The notes: a model not told the origin generated them from the letters alone. A stretch of DNA of 64,000 bases from Hydractinia symbiolongicarpus (GCF_029227915.1 NC_079879.1:33360501-33424500); one strand, 5' to 3'; shown: positions 23,150 through 34,913, numbered from the stretch's first letter. Translations and numbers: made by a program.

Positions 23150-24434
23150 TCTGGCATATTACGTTGGTTATAGCCTATCTACAAAAAAATGCATTTGTTA
23201 TGTAGCGATAGAGAGTATTATAAGGGTAATATGCAGTATTATGCGATATTACGTTGGTTATGGATTATTGACAGAAAAATATAATATTGTAATGGAACGA
23301 TTGAGAGTATTATGAAGGTATTATGCAGTATTATGCGATATTACGTTGGTATGGCCATCGACAAAAAAATTTGTATTTTTTATGGAACGATAGAGAGTAT
23401 TATGAAGGTATTATGCAGTATTATGCGATATTACGTTGGTATGGCCATCGACAGAAAATTTATGTATTTTTTATGAATTATGAAGGTATTATGCAGTATT
23501 ATGCAGTATTATGCGATATTACTTTGGTATGGCCATCGACAGAAAAAATATATATTTTTTTTGGAACGACAGAGAGTATTATGAAGGTATTATGCAGTAT
23601 TATGCGATATTACGTTGGTATGGCCATCGACAGAAAATTTATGTATTTTATATGAATTATGAAGGTATTATGCAGTATTATGCAGTATTATGCGATATTA
23701 CGTTGGTATGGCCATCGACAGAAAATTTATGTATTTTTTATGAATTATGAAGGTATTATGCAGTCTTATGCAGTATTATGCGATATTACGTTGGTATGGC
23801 CATCGACAGAAAATTTATGTATTTTTTATGAATTATGAAGGTATTATGCAGTATTATGCAGTATTATGCGATATTACGTTGGTATGGCCATCGACAGAAA
23901 ATTTATGTATTTTTTATAAATTATGAAGGTATTATGCAGTATTATGCAGTATTATGCGATATTACGTTGGTATGGCCATCGACAGAAAAAATATGTATTT
24001 TTTATGTAACGACAGAGAGTATTATGAAGGTATTATGCAGTATTATGCGATATTACGTTGGTATGGCCATCGACAGAAAAAATATGTATTTTTTATGTAA
24101 CGATAGAGAGTATTATGAAGGCATTATGCAGTATTATGCGATATTACGTTGGTTATGGATTATTGACAGAAAAAATATGTATTTTTTATGTAACGATAGA
24201 GAGTATTATGAAGGCATTATGCAGTATTATGCGATATTACGTTGGTATGGCCATCGACAGAAAAAATATGTATTTTTTATGTAACGACAGAGAGTATTAT
24301 GAAGGTATTATGCAGTATTATGCGATATTACGTTGTTATGGCCATCGACAGAGAAATTATGTATCTTTTATGGATTATGAAGGTATTATGCAGTATTATG
24401 CGATATTACGTTGGTTATGGATTATTGACAGAAA
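23150..24434 (+). repeat. Subterminal satellite array, about 90-bp unit, 15 copies
   Basis: The unit contains GAAGGTATTATGCAGTATTATG, read as GAAGGTATTATGCAG plus TATTATGCGATATTACG, then TTGGTATGGCCATCGACAG, then a T-rich stretch. Copies start near 23158, 23250, 23339, 23431, 23518, 23608, 23697, 23786, 23873, 23964, 24052, 24146, 24236, 24327 and 24408. Two subtypes alternate: one with GTTGGTATGGCCATCGAC and one with GTTGGTTATGGATTATTGAC. The open frames here reflect repeat periodicity, not a gene. Confidence 0.92.
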
Positions 24435-24620
24435 AAATATGTATTTGTTATATAGAGAGGATGTCGGATAATGCGGTTGCATTTGTCGGGTCCATTTGGT
24501 TGGAGAAGTATGACTGAACGTCTGTCGGACTTTTAATATCGATAAAGTATGAAGGGTACTAGTTATGTTGTACGTCGTGTGTCGGGACCACTTAGCCCGG
24601 TGCTAAATGAAGTCATTCCC
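24435..24620 (-). repeat. Right terminal inverted repeat of the 6.67-kb element
   Basis: Complement of 17947-18132. It is followed directly by the AAACAGTT target duplication and preceded by the satellite array. Confidence 0.9.
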
Positions 24621-24628
24621 AAACAGTT

Positions 24629-25189
24629 TGTCAATAACAAGAAACGGTACATTTCATGATAATGTTACACGGGGGTGTTTAGTTTTGCTCTCCGACGCGG
24701 GGAGTAAAAACAGGTTTGTGTTTACAATTTGCATTGCAGCATAATTTTTAGGATCAAAAACTATCTTTCTGATTCCTTTTGTTTGTCAATTTATAATTGT
24801 TACATAATTGTTACATAGCTTACTTTTTGTCCTCACTGATTGGCAATACGCGTAAAATCTAATTGATCATAGCTAATTAGCTTTAGCTGATTATGATTAG
24901 TTTTAGAGCCAGCTGGCTAGCTAATTCTCAGCTCAGCAACAGTGGAATTTTTTCTATATTCTTTTTCTTAAAGATATTAAACTTGTTATTTTGCAGGAAG
25001 TTGGCTGTGTTACAAGGAGGGTGTTAAACGTTTTTAGCTTACCCTAAGGAAATTTCTGTACTGTGTGTCTTGCATGTGTACATTTTTGTCAAGCTTTTAA
25101 GCCTGGTGTGCAGAGCTTTAGCTGTGAATATTTTCCCAGTCAAAATTTCACATGCTATAATAGGTAGTCAAACTATTACATTAAACAAA
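24629..25189. other. Spacer without recognised features
   Basis: AT-rich single-copy-looking sequence between the 6.67-kb element and the SINE. No coding segment or repeat recognised. Confidence 0.5.
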
Positions 25190-25461
25190 ATAGATGAATA
25201 GATGTGCATATTTTACATGTCTAAGCCCCTTATTTTGAGCTACGCGCAGGCCTAATTAGGGTCTGCACTCTACCCGACAACTCCCTACAACATCCAACAA
25301 ACCCACATATTGTGCTATCTCTCCAGTTTTCCCTCACATGGCTTGGGTTAACTCAGGGCTATGGTAATAATCACTTGCTCGCATTGATTCGCCGCTAAGA
25401 GGAATAGAACCCAGGTCTCCCGCACAAAGTACAAGAGTTATAACCACTAAGCTACGGCACC
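25190..25461 (-). mobile_element. tRNA-derived SINE (copy 2), well preserved head
   Basis: The minus-strand head begins GGTGCCGTAGCTTAGTGG, with A box TAGCTTAGTGGTTA (about 25442-25455) and B box GGTTCTATTCC (25401-25411). The spacing is that of a tRNA promoter. The body continues to a tail near 25190 with TCTATTCATCTATT. A second tail fragment of the same family lies directly upstream at 25462-25530 (GATAGATAGATGTGCAT then CGAGGGATATACCCTG), so two insertions are nested or adjacent. Confidence 0.8.
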
Positions 25462-25530
25462 AGATAGATAGATGTGCATAATTTACATGGCTAGCCTCAC
25501 AAATATCGAGGGATATACCCTGTTGATAAG

Positions 25531-26160
25531 TGATTAAACAAGAATTGGTCAAACAAAAACCACAAGTATCTAAATCAAATCACTCACCTAAAACTACACA
25601 ATAATGTTAGGTTTAAAGTTGAAAAAAAACAAAGATTCTATGAAAAATTCAGCCCCTGTTGGTGAATGGCGTGTTTTTCCTCAAATCATAGTTAGCTACC
25701 CGGAAAATACAAACCTGTAAATCAGATTTCCCATGGAAATTTATATATAACTTCTAAACTATAAATATATTTAAGGAATTATCTTAAATATTTGCATGCA
25801 CTTTTGGTATCAATATTTATTTAAACCCCACCAATAAGAAGTCAAGTGTGCATAGTGTCAGTTCTTCTACAAAAGTGACTATAATATATACAAACTACAA
25901 ACATATAAATGAAAATAAACGGTCTCTTACAAGCTTGGATAAATACAAGAACAAAGGCTCATAAAACAAAGTAAAGGCTATATAATACGTAACAACATCT
26001 ATGTTATACAGTAAGAGTATAATCTGCTAAATGATAAAAGGCAACAATGCTGAGGACTGGCTAAACCAAAAACTGCATAAAAAGACTAAAAATAGCATAA
26101 GTCTAGGCAATAGTTGAAGTGCCAATCCAAAGTGAATAGGTGTGAAAAAGAGAAATAAAA
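25531..26160. other. Spacer without recognised features
   Basis: No coding segment or repeat recognised. It lies on the 3' side of the tyrosine recombinase pseudogene (minus strand) and may be its untranslated remnant. Confidence 0.4.
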
Positions 26161-26161
26161 A

Positions 26162-26960
26162 CTAAGCTAAATGTGATGCAATAACCTGTTGGACGGGTAC
26201 ACGCTGTACCAGGGGCATATGTAGGTAAAGATACATGGCATTGGACTTCCAATCACCCAAAAGAGAGATGACATCTAAAGAAACCCCCGCTTTTAATGCA
26301 AAGGTAGCACCACCATGCTGGAATGAGTGGGTCATAAATGACTTATAAGTAAGAATGCAGAATTTAGGGGTAGAGGAGTTTCTCCAGCAAAAAGCCTGGC
26401 TATTAGGTAAGGCTGCCATGGTAAAAGAAAATGCATGTTGGACAGCTGTAACAGGACATAGAGGAGCCTGGGATAGCTACCAATGGAACAGCAACTGTAC
26501 ACTGATCAACTTGAATAATTTTGCTCCATCGAACTGGTAATATAATACTACCTGTACTAGAATACACAAAGTCTGACCTAGTAAACGAGGTATCGGAATG
26601 AGGAAGTAAATGTGCCGAAGCAACCCCAAAAATGCCACAAGGCAAATAGTCCAAAAGAAGGCATGGCGACTGCAATTTGAATTAAGACGAGTCCACATAC
26701 GAATGAGCAAATCAAGCAAAATAGGCAACTTGGGCTGTAGAGGTTACCAAGTGTACGTTTAATACCCTTGAGGACTGTTCATAAAATCCAGTTGTGGGAA
26801 AATGGATTGGGAAAACCCACCTCACAATGCAACAGTCAAACAAAATTGATATACTGACAGGCAGATTATGGTAACAAGAACCTGGCAATATAGGCTACGT
26901 ATAAACACAAAGAACTATTAGAGGCCGGTACTAGTGACATCAACATGAGATTGATGATTT
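26162..26960 (-). pseudogene. Tyrosine recombinase (DIRS/Crypton-type) pseudogene
   Basis: Fragments in at least two frames assemble in order into a tyrosine recombinase catalytic domain: GIKRTLGN, then AFFWTICLVAFLGLLR, then RWSKIIQ, then AALPNSQAFCW, then THSFQHGGATFALKAGV and ISLLGDWKSNA with YLYLHMP. These blocks are familiar from eukaryotic tyrosine recombinases of DIRS-like retrotransposons and Cryptons. Frameshifts lie near 26600 and near 26430. In the HxxR box the Arg appears as Gln (HSFQ), which would kill catalysis. No reverse transcriptase was found nearby, so the parent element type is undecided. Confidence 0.7.
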
Positions 26961-27720
26961 AAAGTAGTTACCATGTGCATAATGCGTACGGTAAGTACTT
27001 TTTGTGGATACAACATAGGTGGGTTGACGGAAAAACAGTACATCTGACATCAATCCTAGGGTAAGCTGGTCCAAGCCTAAACAGTAATGGATAACTTGCC
27101 CAGTAACAAAAAGTAGCTGAACAATGACATGTGATCAAGGACTGAAAGCTGAATCAAGGCCTTATTATAGTAGCAAACAAGGAGTTCCTCAAAAGAAGTC
27201 AGTTCATAGAATCCTGTCTTTGAAAAAGAAAGACCTCAGACAAAATGTCTCAACAAAATACATCATGCAGGTGATCTAATAAGCCATCAAATTTTTATAT
27301 TTGTTCGTTGTACTACACAGGTTCTTTTGAAAGAGATATCCAGGTAATGAAGCTCCATAAAATATTGCCACTTTGTAAAAAAGCCTTTTTATAGCTATAT
27401 AGCCATTGCTGTCGAAGTTTTTTTATTATTATTTTATTTATTTATTAGAATATTAATACAGGATATGTACATTTCAGTTTTAAAAAACTGCGATAAAGAT
27501 GTGTCCTGTTTGAAATAAAAAAGTAATGATTAAAAAAAAATTATTTTTAAAATATTGCTCTAAAATTACTATAGATATAATTAATTGTCCGGGTTCCTCA
27601 GTAAAAACACATCATAATAGTAGAGAACATTGTATTATGAAATAAATTTATACAACATCCTTCGCATTGGAACACAATTGTATATTTGGGACATGGATTT
27701 GGATGCCAGACAATAAGATT
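26961..27720. other. Spacer without recognised features
   Basis: It may contain the decayed 5' part of the recombinase element (minus strand), but no motif could be assigned. It includes A/T-rich low complexity near 27420-27560. Confidence 0.4.
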
Positions 27721-27721
27721 A

Positions 27722-28962
27722 AGGGGTCGTCTACAAATTTCGTATGATATTTTATACGAATATATACGAATTTAATTGCTTTTAATTCGTATAAAAATCG
27801 TATACAATTCGTATAGTGTTAAATAGTTATACGATTTTTAAAAAATCTAATACGAATTTTATATGATTTTCATACGAATTGTCATACGAATTATATTCTC
27901 TTTTATACGATTTTCATACGAATTTTCATACAAATTATATTCTCTTTCATACGAATTGTCATTCGAATTATATTCTCTTTTATACGAATTTTCATACGAA
28001 TTATATTTCGTTTTTAAACTTTTAACATGCGATCTAAAAAAACATTTCTATCGCCGTTTTTCGTTTTTAAACTTTTTAAAATGCGATCTAAAAAAACATT
28101 TCTATCGCCGTTTTTCGTTTTTAAACTTTTTAAAATGCATTCTAAAAAAACATTTCTATTGCCGTTTTTCGTTTTTCAACTTTTAAAAATGCGATCTAAA
28201 AAAACATTTCTATCGCCGTTTTTCGTTTTTCAACTTTTAAAAATGCGATCTAAAAAAACATTTCTATCGCCGTTTTTCGTTTTTCAACTTTTAAAAATGC
28301 GATCTAAAAAAAAACATTTCTATCGCCGTTTTTCGTTTTTCAACTTTTAACATGCGATCTAAAAAAACATTTCTATCGCTGTTTTTCGTTTTTCAACTTT
28401 AAACATGCGATCTAAAAAAACATTTCTATCGCCATTTTTCGTTTTTCAACTTTTAAAAATGCGATCTAAAAAAACATTTCTATCGCCGTTTTTCGTTTTT
28501 CAACTTTTAAAAATGCGATCTAAAAAAACATTTCTATCGCCGTTTTTCGTTTTTAAACTTTTAAAATGCGATCTAAAAAATATTTTATTTTGAAACTCAT
28601 ATACGAATTTAATACAATGTCAAACGATTTTCTTTTTTTTAAAACCATACGCATCTAATTAAAATCTCATACGAATTTTTTGTTAAACTCGTACGAATTT
28701 AACTCATACGAATTTAATTTAAAACTTATACGAATTTAATTTAAAACTCATACGAATTTTTTTTAAACTCATACGAATTTAATTTAAAACTCCTACGAAT
28801 TTAATTTAAAACTCATACAAATTTAATTTAAAACTCATACGAATTTTATACGAATTTAGAAAAATTTCATACGTATTTAATTACTGTATGGCAAAAGAAA
28901 ATTCGTATAGCATATACAAATTTTTTTGATACGAATTGCTACGAATTTTGTAGATGACCCCT
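27722..28962. mobile_element. Inverted-repeat element packed with two kinds of tandem repeats
   Basis: The ends AGGGGTCGTCTACAAATTTCG (left, given in part) and CGAATTTTGTAGATGACCCCT (right, in part) are inverted repeats. Inner flanks consist of many short units related to CATACGAATTTAATTTAAAA (28590-28900) and their relatives at 27740-28015. The core is an 11-copy 54-bp array. There is no transposase frame. I could not find a clear target duplication, so the superfamily is open. Confidence 0.7.
28027..28590 (+). repeat. 54-bp tandem array, about 11 copies
   Basis: Unit: ATGCGATCTAAAAAAACATT, then TCTATCGCCGTTTTTCGTTT, then TTCAACTTTTAAAA. Copies start near 28027, 28081, 28135, 28190, 28245, 28298, 28353, 28406, 28460, 28514 and 28567, with a few single-base length changes. 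Because the unit is a multiple of three, it leaves open frames of up to 107 codons that repeat an 18-residue motif. I see no start context or splice site supporting translation. Confidence 0.92.
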
Positions 28963-29027
28963 AAACATTACCAGGCAGGACAGATACATGTGCAGATACA
29001 AAAACAGTACTAACCCCATCATATGCA

Positions 29028-29470
29028 CTTAAATGGTATGAGACACTCACAATGACATGTACATCTTGGCCACACTCCATTGTGAGTGTCTCCCTTCATC
29101 ATAATGCACTTCAATGGTAGGACAAGCTTGAATGTCCCCCACGGCATTAATTTCATCATACGCACTTCAATGGTACGACAAGCTTGAATGTCCCCCCTGG
29201 CATATCTCATTATTCTCTTTGTCATAATGCACTTCAATGGTACGACAAGCTTGAATGTCTACCACGACATTTTATCATCATTTCATCATAATGCACTTCA
29301 ATGGAACGACAAGCTTGAATGTCTCCCACGACATTACGTATGCACTTCAATGGTATGACAAGCTTGAATGTCTACCAAGGCATATCTCATTATTCTCTTC
29401 GTCATAATGCACTTTAATGGTATGACACACTCACAATGACATGTACATCTTGGCTGCACTGCAATTGTGA
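29028..29470 (+). repeat. Diverged tandem repeat with ATGCACTTCAATGG units, 7 copies
   Basis: Units start near 29028, 29104, 29161, 29227, 29291, 29340 and 29407. They share ATGCACTTCAATGGTACGAC and AAGCTTGAATGTC. The first and last units differ by carrying ACACTCACAATGACATG, so the array is bounded by a distinct pair of variants. Open frames here are repeat shadows. Confidence 0.8.
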
Positions 29471-31340
29471 ATTTCTCCCACAGCAATTCTTCTTCACGTC
29501 GCATTATTCTCTTCTATTCTTCAATATAAATAATAATAATATTATAAATTAATAATAGCATAAAGTAATAATATCAAGTAATGATATAATCAACAGGCTC
29601 CACACGTGTATCTGTCCAAATTTTTGGCTGACTTAGGAAGCCCGACATCCCAATCAGTTAAAACGCGCGATGTGTAATTAGGCAGGACTCTTGCTCCCAC
29701 TGCTGGACTAAAATCTTGACAACAGTTTTAGCCAAATAGTTGTTCAAGGAAGCCGTGCAGCTAGAGCAAGTGTTTCCATCTTTGTTGATGCGTGAGGGAT
29801 AAGCCAGTTTAACCCAGTCATATACTGAACTTGGCTAACTCTGTCTTTAACAATGTTTGCGGTGACGAACGCTATGTGGTGATGACGCAATGATACTTCG
29901 TATTGATTGACCAGAGTGACATCACATAAAAACAAAACAAAAAATGTTGTTAGTTTGGCAAACCCTACACATCATTATGAATAGTATAGGGGGGGGGGCG
30001 GGTTGGAATATTTAGCTCCAACCAGTTTTTCCAAAGCCAAACTTGAAATAAACAAGGTATTTGTAGGGCTGTCCCAATAAGCGAGGCATCTTAAAGCTAG
30101 TAGGCGAGGCAAGTCTCCTATCCTGTATTGACCAATATTGTTTCAAGTAAAGTTTCCTTATATGTGATCCTAAGAACATTAGCAAGTACAAGGCGACCGA
30201 GACACCACTGCAATCACCACAATTAACATGAGCTAAGTGTTCATTTAGCTCCATTATAAATTAGAAAAAAGTGTGTTTTCCTCTTTTTGACCACAGGCTC
30301 TGTTTATTCAGCAGGATGTTGAGGATGGAGTTGTAAATGTGGCAAGTTGTTGAGTTGCTGTAAAAAAGGCTAGGGTTGCTCTATTTTCCAGAGTAAATTA
30401 TTGCTTCTTAGAACCTACTTCACGTGAGACAGATCATTTAATTCAGCCCTAAAACAGCAATTGCTCATTGTTATCGCTGTAATTGTTTGCAGCCAGTTTC
30501 TATTTCTTTCTTTTAAAAGTTACATCCAGTTTATTCATTAATTGGTGGCTATGAAAGGCAAACAAAGTAATTAATTTGTTGTAACTATTTAACATCATTT
30601 TTTAGTAGGTTCCATTATATTTTTTGAACAGCAACAATGAAAAAAGTGCTTCTGATTTCTTTAAATATGAGTTGAAGTTATTAGGGTGTTTGCTTTACAT
30701 ATCCATTACAGAATGAAAAAAAAGCTTGACCTCGAATCATAAAAGAGTTACTCTTAAAATAAGATTCCTAATAATAGGGATGTTGTTTTAAAAATAAGGA
30801 TGTTCTGACCCAACTATATGTATAGTATAGTTTGTCCAGCTAAACTTTTTTATCCAGCGAAACTGAGTTTTTGTGCCAAGTATTTTTTGTGAGCTTTTAT
30901 TATTGTGTGATGCCTATAACAAAACTGCTTTTTTAATTTGTTGACAAAAAGTATATAGACAGAAAAATAAAGTTTTTAGCAAGACAAGTACATATTTTAG
31001 TGCATATTTTACACAGAAGTGTTTATGAATCGTATTATTATCCATTTACCAATTCAGGTATTTTGTTACTATATAGAAAATCAATTTAGAAATATATATA
31101 GAAATATATATAGAAAATAAATAAATATAACCAGAAAGATTGTGTAAGTGTAATAATAAAACCTATATTGAAGTCAAGATGTAATATTTCACAGGAAACT
31201 GACCTTAATGTTATAATGTACAGGGAAGCCAACAAAATTATGATATCTAATTCTTACAAGTAAACTAGTGCTATTTTAAGAATGTTTGTAACACGTTTGC
31301 ATTGTTGAAATATAATGCATATAAAAATAAATAAATAAAA
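29471..31340. other. Intergenic region without a recognised gene
   Basis: Minus-strand open frames at 29744-29935 and 30012-30254 contain no motif that I recognise and could be element remnants. A run of G lies at about 29990-29997. The rest is AT-rich. Confidence 0.4.
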
Positions 31341-31675
31341 ATCATCATCATCATCATCATTCCCGGCTTAACGTCCATTTTCCATGCTAGCATGGGTTGG
31401 ACGGAGTATATTAATGACCCTCTTCCAATCTGATCTAGACTGTGTTAGATCTAAACTCAACTTTCTCTGTATCAAGTCTGTCCTTATAACCTCCTGCCAA
31501 GTCTTTCTCGGTCTGCCTCTGGGCTTTGCCCCAAGAACTATCAAGTCTCTACACTTTCTTACCCAATTATCCCCCTCCATTCTTTCCAAGTGCCCCAGCC
31601 AATTCAATCTTCTTATCTGGATAACATCTTTAATTCTACTGATACTTAGCCTGCTTCTTAGCTCATCTGATATAT
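31341..31675 (-). mobile_element. RTE-type LINE, 5'-truncated 3' fragment
   Basis: It matches the last 330 bp or so of copy B in the same orientation. It begins (minus strand) at DELRSRLS, contains RLNWLGHLERM and RGRPRKTWQEVIRTDLI, and ends with an ATG-trinucleotide tail (plus strand ATC repeats at 31341-31361). 5' truncation is usual for target-primed insertion. An ATATATAT run adjoins the truncation point. Confidence 0.88.
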
Positions 31676-33554
31676 ATATAAAGAATAAAATGTGCATTCT
31701 CTAACAGGTCTGAAATTATCACAATAGAAAATGTCAGCAATTATTGTAGGGCTAGTATAACATCATGATTAGTGGTGTAAATCCGTAGAAAACTTTTTTT
31801 ACAAAAAATTTTTATCAAGTGCAACATTTATTTTGTCATGTCTTTAATTGTTTTTCGTGAAGTTTCAAAGTTTCAAGACTCGTGTACAGCTGAATAATGT
31901 GTGTTAAGAACAATTCTAGGGAAAATTTTAACAGCTTTTTTAACTCATTGTTAGATTGCTAATTAACACATAAATTTTCAGAATAAAAGATTTTTTTAGT
32001 CAAAACTGCTATTCTTTATTTTTATGGATAGCAGTTTCTAAAAAATCCGATTTTGTAAGGCTGAGCCTGCTCATGAGAAAACACCAATTTAGTGAATACA
32101 TTAAGAACTAAACATTGTGTTTATATATTTTTTTCTTATGTAAACAATAAACATATATTAGATATATAAGTATAAAGCCTGATATTTGTTCACTGTAAAC
32201 TGTACTTTTATGTAAAAAAATATTTTCACGAACTGCACTGCATTTATTTTGTTTGATTTTTATGTAGGATTAATGCATCCTACATGTGAGATTGAATAGC
32301 TAAACTTTTTCAAGTCTTACATTTTTTTTCTTTTTACATTTAATTTAGTTCTTGATTTTGTTTTCTATTTTATACGTTTAAATTAATAGTTCATGATTTT
32401 GATTTTTCTTAAAAAATTTGTTTTTTATTTTGCATTGCTTAAATCTGTTAATGGTGTTTAAGTTGCTATAGGAAACACAAACAGCATCAGCACATGTGCT
32501 AATTGACTTTTACTTCTGTGGAATTAAAATGTATAATTAAGCCCATGTTTACTACTCGTTCACAATTTGTAACAGTTTATGTGTGATAATTTTATGTATC
32601 TAGGTTGCATATTATTACCCGTATTCACGTTAAACTTCATTTATGGCAAGAAAAGACAATTTATATATATAGAAGTATAATGCTTCAAATGTTTGAATGT
32701 AAAAAATATTACTTGATGTGACTGTTATGAAGATCAGAAGACAAGTTTTGTTTTAAAGATGTTCTTTGTTTCCTGAATCATGGCATCTTTTCGACATTTA
32801 TGTTTGTGTTTTTGTCATTAATTTTCATAGATTTTTTTGTTTCAGAATTTAAATTACTTCTTTTTGTCTGTGTTTGGGTACTCTTGATTAAAACCACATG
32901 TTTGTTTGTTTGTGAGTGTTATGATGGTAAGAAAGTGTTTAAAGAATAATATTATAAAATTCCCTTTACCACTTTTATGTTCAGTTGATTAACATTCAGT
33001 TATTGTACCTGAGTGCAAGTTGATTTTTTTCTGTGTTTATGTTTTACATTGTATTAAAGTTTTTTAATAAACAGGGAAACATCAGCTTTTTCACAGAACA
33101 GTGTTATCATGAATGTTTTTTGTTTCTTTTTCTTTGTTATTTACGTAATAAATATTTTGTTCACTAAGTTCACACTAATGTCTAGGTTTGCCAGAAAAAT
33201 TTTTGGTTTTTTGAACGTTTTATATCATGATGTGCATGTATATACACATCAACATTGAGCTAAGCTTATGTTGGATCTAAAATTGTGTGAGGTTGTCAAC
33301 GGAAACATCTAATGGAATTTCTTGTGATTTTTCTTTTGGTGTTTTTAACTTTTATGTTAAGGGTTAATTCTGAAAATGTGTTAAGGGTATCAGAAGGTCA
33401 CATCTTCAATATAAATTATCTATTATGCGTCTTTACCTTGGGTATCAATTTTGAATGCTAAAGCATTTTAAGCTTATCACAATTTGTGCGAGAACATTGT
33501 TACATTATTTAAATCTCTTTTAGAAAATTATCACTGCTTAAAAATAAGAGTGCA
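31676..33554. other. Upstream region of the ADAM pseudogene
   Basis: AT-rich, no coding segment. The part near 33110-33300 resembles 49185-49340 upstream of the intact ADAM copy (shared TTGTTATTTA and TTTACTAAGTTCA-like blocks). This suggests the duplication included 5' flanking sequence, possibly the promoter. Confidence 0.45.
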
Positions 33555-34210
33555 ATGATCTATAAAGTTGCATGTGCTTTTATTACTTTGTTACAAGTTG
33601 TTTCAGGTATGACTCTCTATTTTGTTGCATGAAAAATTAATCATAGTGACAAAAATTATAGACATTATATACCTTTTACTTTAATTATTGCTTGAGAATA
33701 GCAGCCTGTGTAATTCAGCATGTTGACTGTCATCAAATAAATTTTTTATGCAATCTCTGCACTTATTAAAGCTCTGTGACATCTTTGTAAGTCATGTTGA
33801 CGATGTTTCGCTATTGTAGTTTTGGATTCTAACAAAGAACTGTGGCAAAGTTATTTCTTACGTTAGTTAGTCATGCTTTCACAGAATTTTTAGCAGCGTG
33901 ATTCGCATGCCTCTTTTTTAGTGGTGTCAATCCATGCCAAATTAACCAGGCATGTTATCTATCATCTTTATTTATTTTGATGTAATGTTGAAAACTTTCT
34001 TAAAACTATGAAAAAGTTTTTGGATCTAGTGACTTACTTCTGGGTCTGGATCAGCACTGGCTTTTTAAGATTATAACATAACTATTATGTTAGAGTTAGT
34101 TTTGAGCCACAAAGCAGATATTACAACATAACTGTATCTATCAACAAATCTTGGGAATTACATTGTTTTACGCTTGTAAGACACAGTATCTGTTGTTCCT
34201 TTTACTAAAC

Positions 34211-34913
34211 TCTATATAATAATACGGAGAGTGTGTCTGTGTGTGTGTGTCTGTAACAGCCAAAGTATAGATATGTTCATTTCCCTTTGATGTTGCCGAA
34301 TAATGCATGTCTATTATGTTAAACTTTCTGACGTTACGGCGCAACGAAAAATGTCAATATCCTATATTAAATTAATGAAGCCATCACAGTGCACCTAAAA
34401 CTTTGAGGCCAAATACCTTGGAAACGAGGTGGTGAAGTCAATGATTTTTCACCTCGTGAGTAACTAGGGACCACCTGGGACCAATTTGGGTAAGTTTCCT
34501 AAAACTGAGTCCCTGAATCCGTTTCGGAATGGATGAGTTGATGACATCATCAAATAACCTTCAAACCCTAATTTCTCTGCAACCGTTTGTCAAAAGTACA
34601 TGATCCTATACATTTTCTTGATCAGTGTTTCAAGATCTATAAGATGAAGGCAAAATTTTTTATACTTTATTATTATTTTAGGAACTTTGCTGACATCAGC
34701 AAAATTTTTAAATCCTTATATCTCATTATCCATTCATCAAAAGCACGTGATTACATAAATTTTCTTGATCAGCGCTTCAATCTCTACACAATAGAGGCAA
34801 CGTAAAAACAAGGTTTTTCTCTTTTTTTGCTGATGAGTTGCTGACGTCATGAAATTCATTTTTTTCAATTTTATCCTGCCTCAGTGGATTTTTCCACGGG
34901 ATTTATCGACTGG
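34211..34913 (+). mobile_element. Helitron-like element in intron 1 of the ADAM pseudogene
   Basis: It starts TCTATATAATAATACGGAG and ends with hairpin CAGTGGATTTTTCCACGGG, a spacer and CTGG (34910-34913), followed by T. The internal blocks (CTTGGAAACGAGGTGGTGA, CCGTTTCGGAATGGATG, GCTGACGTCATG) match the 8312-10529 array. It is absent from the corresponding intron of the intact copy, so it inserted after the duplication or was lost from that copy. Confidence 0.75.

Larger units (their letters stand above)
17939..24628. mobile_element. 6.67-kb non-autonomous DNA transposon with long TIRs and 8-bp target duplication
   Basis: AAACAGTT occurs at 17939-17946 and 24621-24628, immediately outside an element spanning 17947-24620. 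The ends (GGGAATGACTTCATTTAGC and its complement) form inverted repeats that stay almost identical for about 185 bp, to the TATAACAAATACATA block at about 18132 and 24435. Inside the right TIR lies a 15-unit tandem array; the complementary units also occur near 18110-18162 and at 21775-22045. No transposase frame was found; the longest internal frames (up to 149 residues) come from the satellite. An 8-bp duplication fits hAT, P, Zisupton or some Mutator relatives. The superfamily is unresolved. Confidence 0.85.

Noticed and set aside
23323-24517. Open frames of 79-149 codons with repeated YYEGIMQYYAILRWYGHRQK-like peptides
   Set aside because: They follow the 90-bp satellite in several frames at once, with no start context, splice sites or known domain. 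They are products of repeat periodicity.
27863-28593. Open frames repeating MRSKKTFLSPFFVFKLFK
   Set aside because: The 54-bp unit is a multiple of three, so any open unit stays open. Nothing else supports translation.
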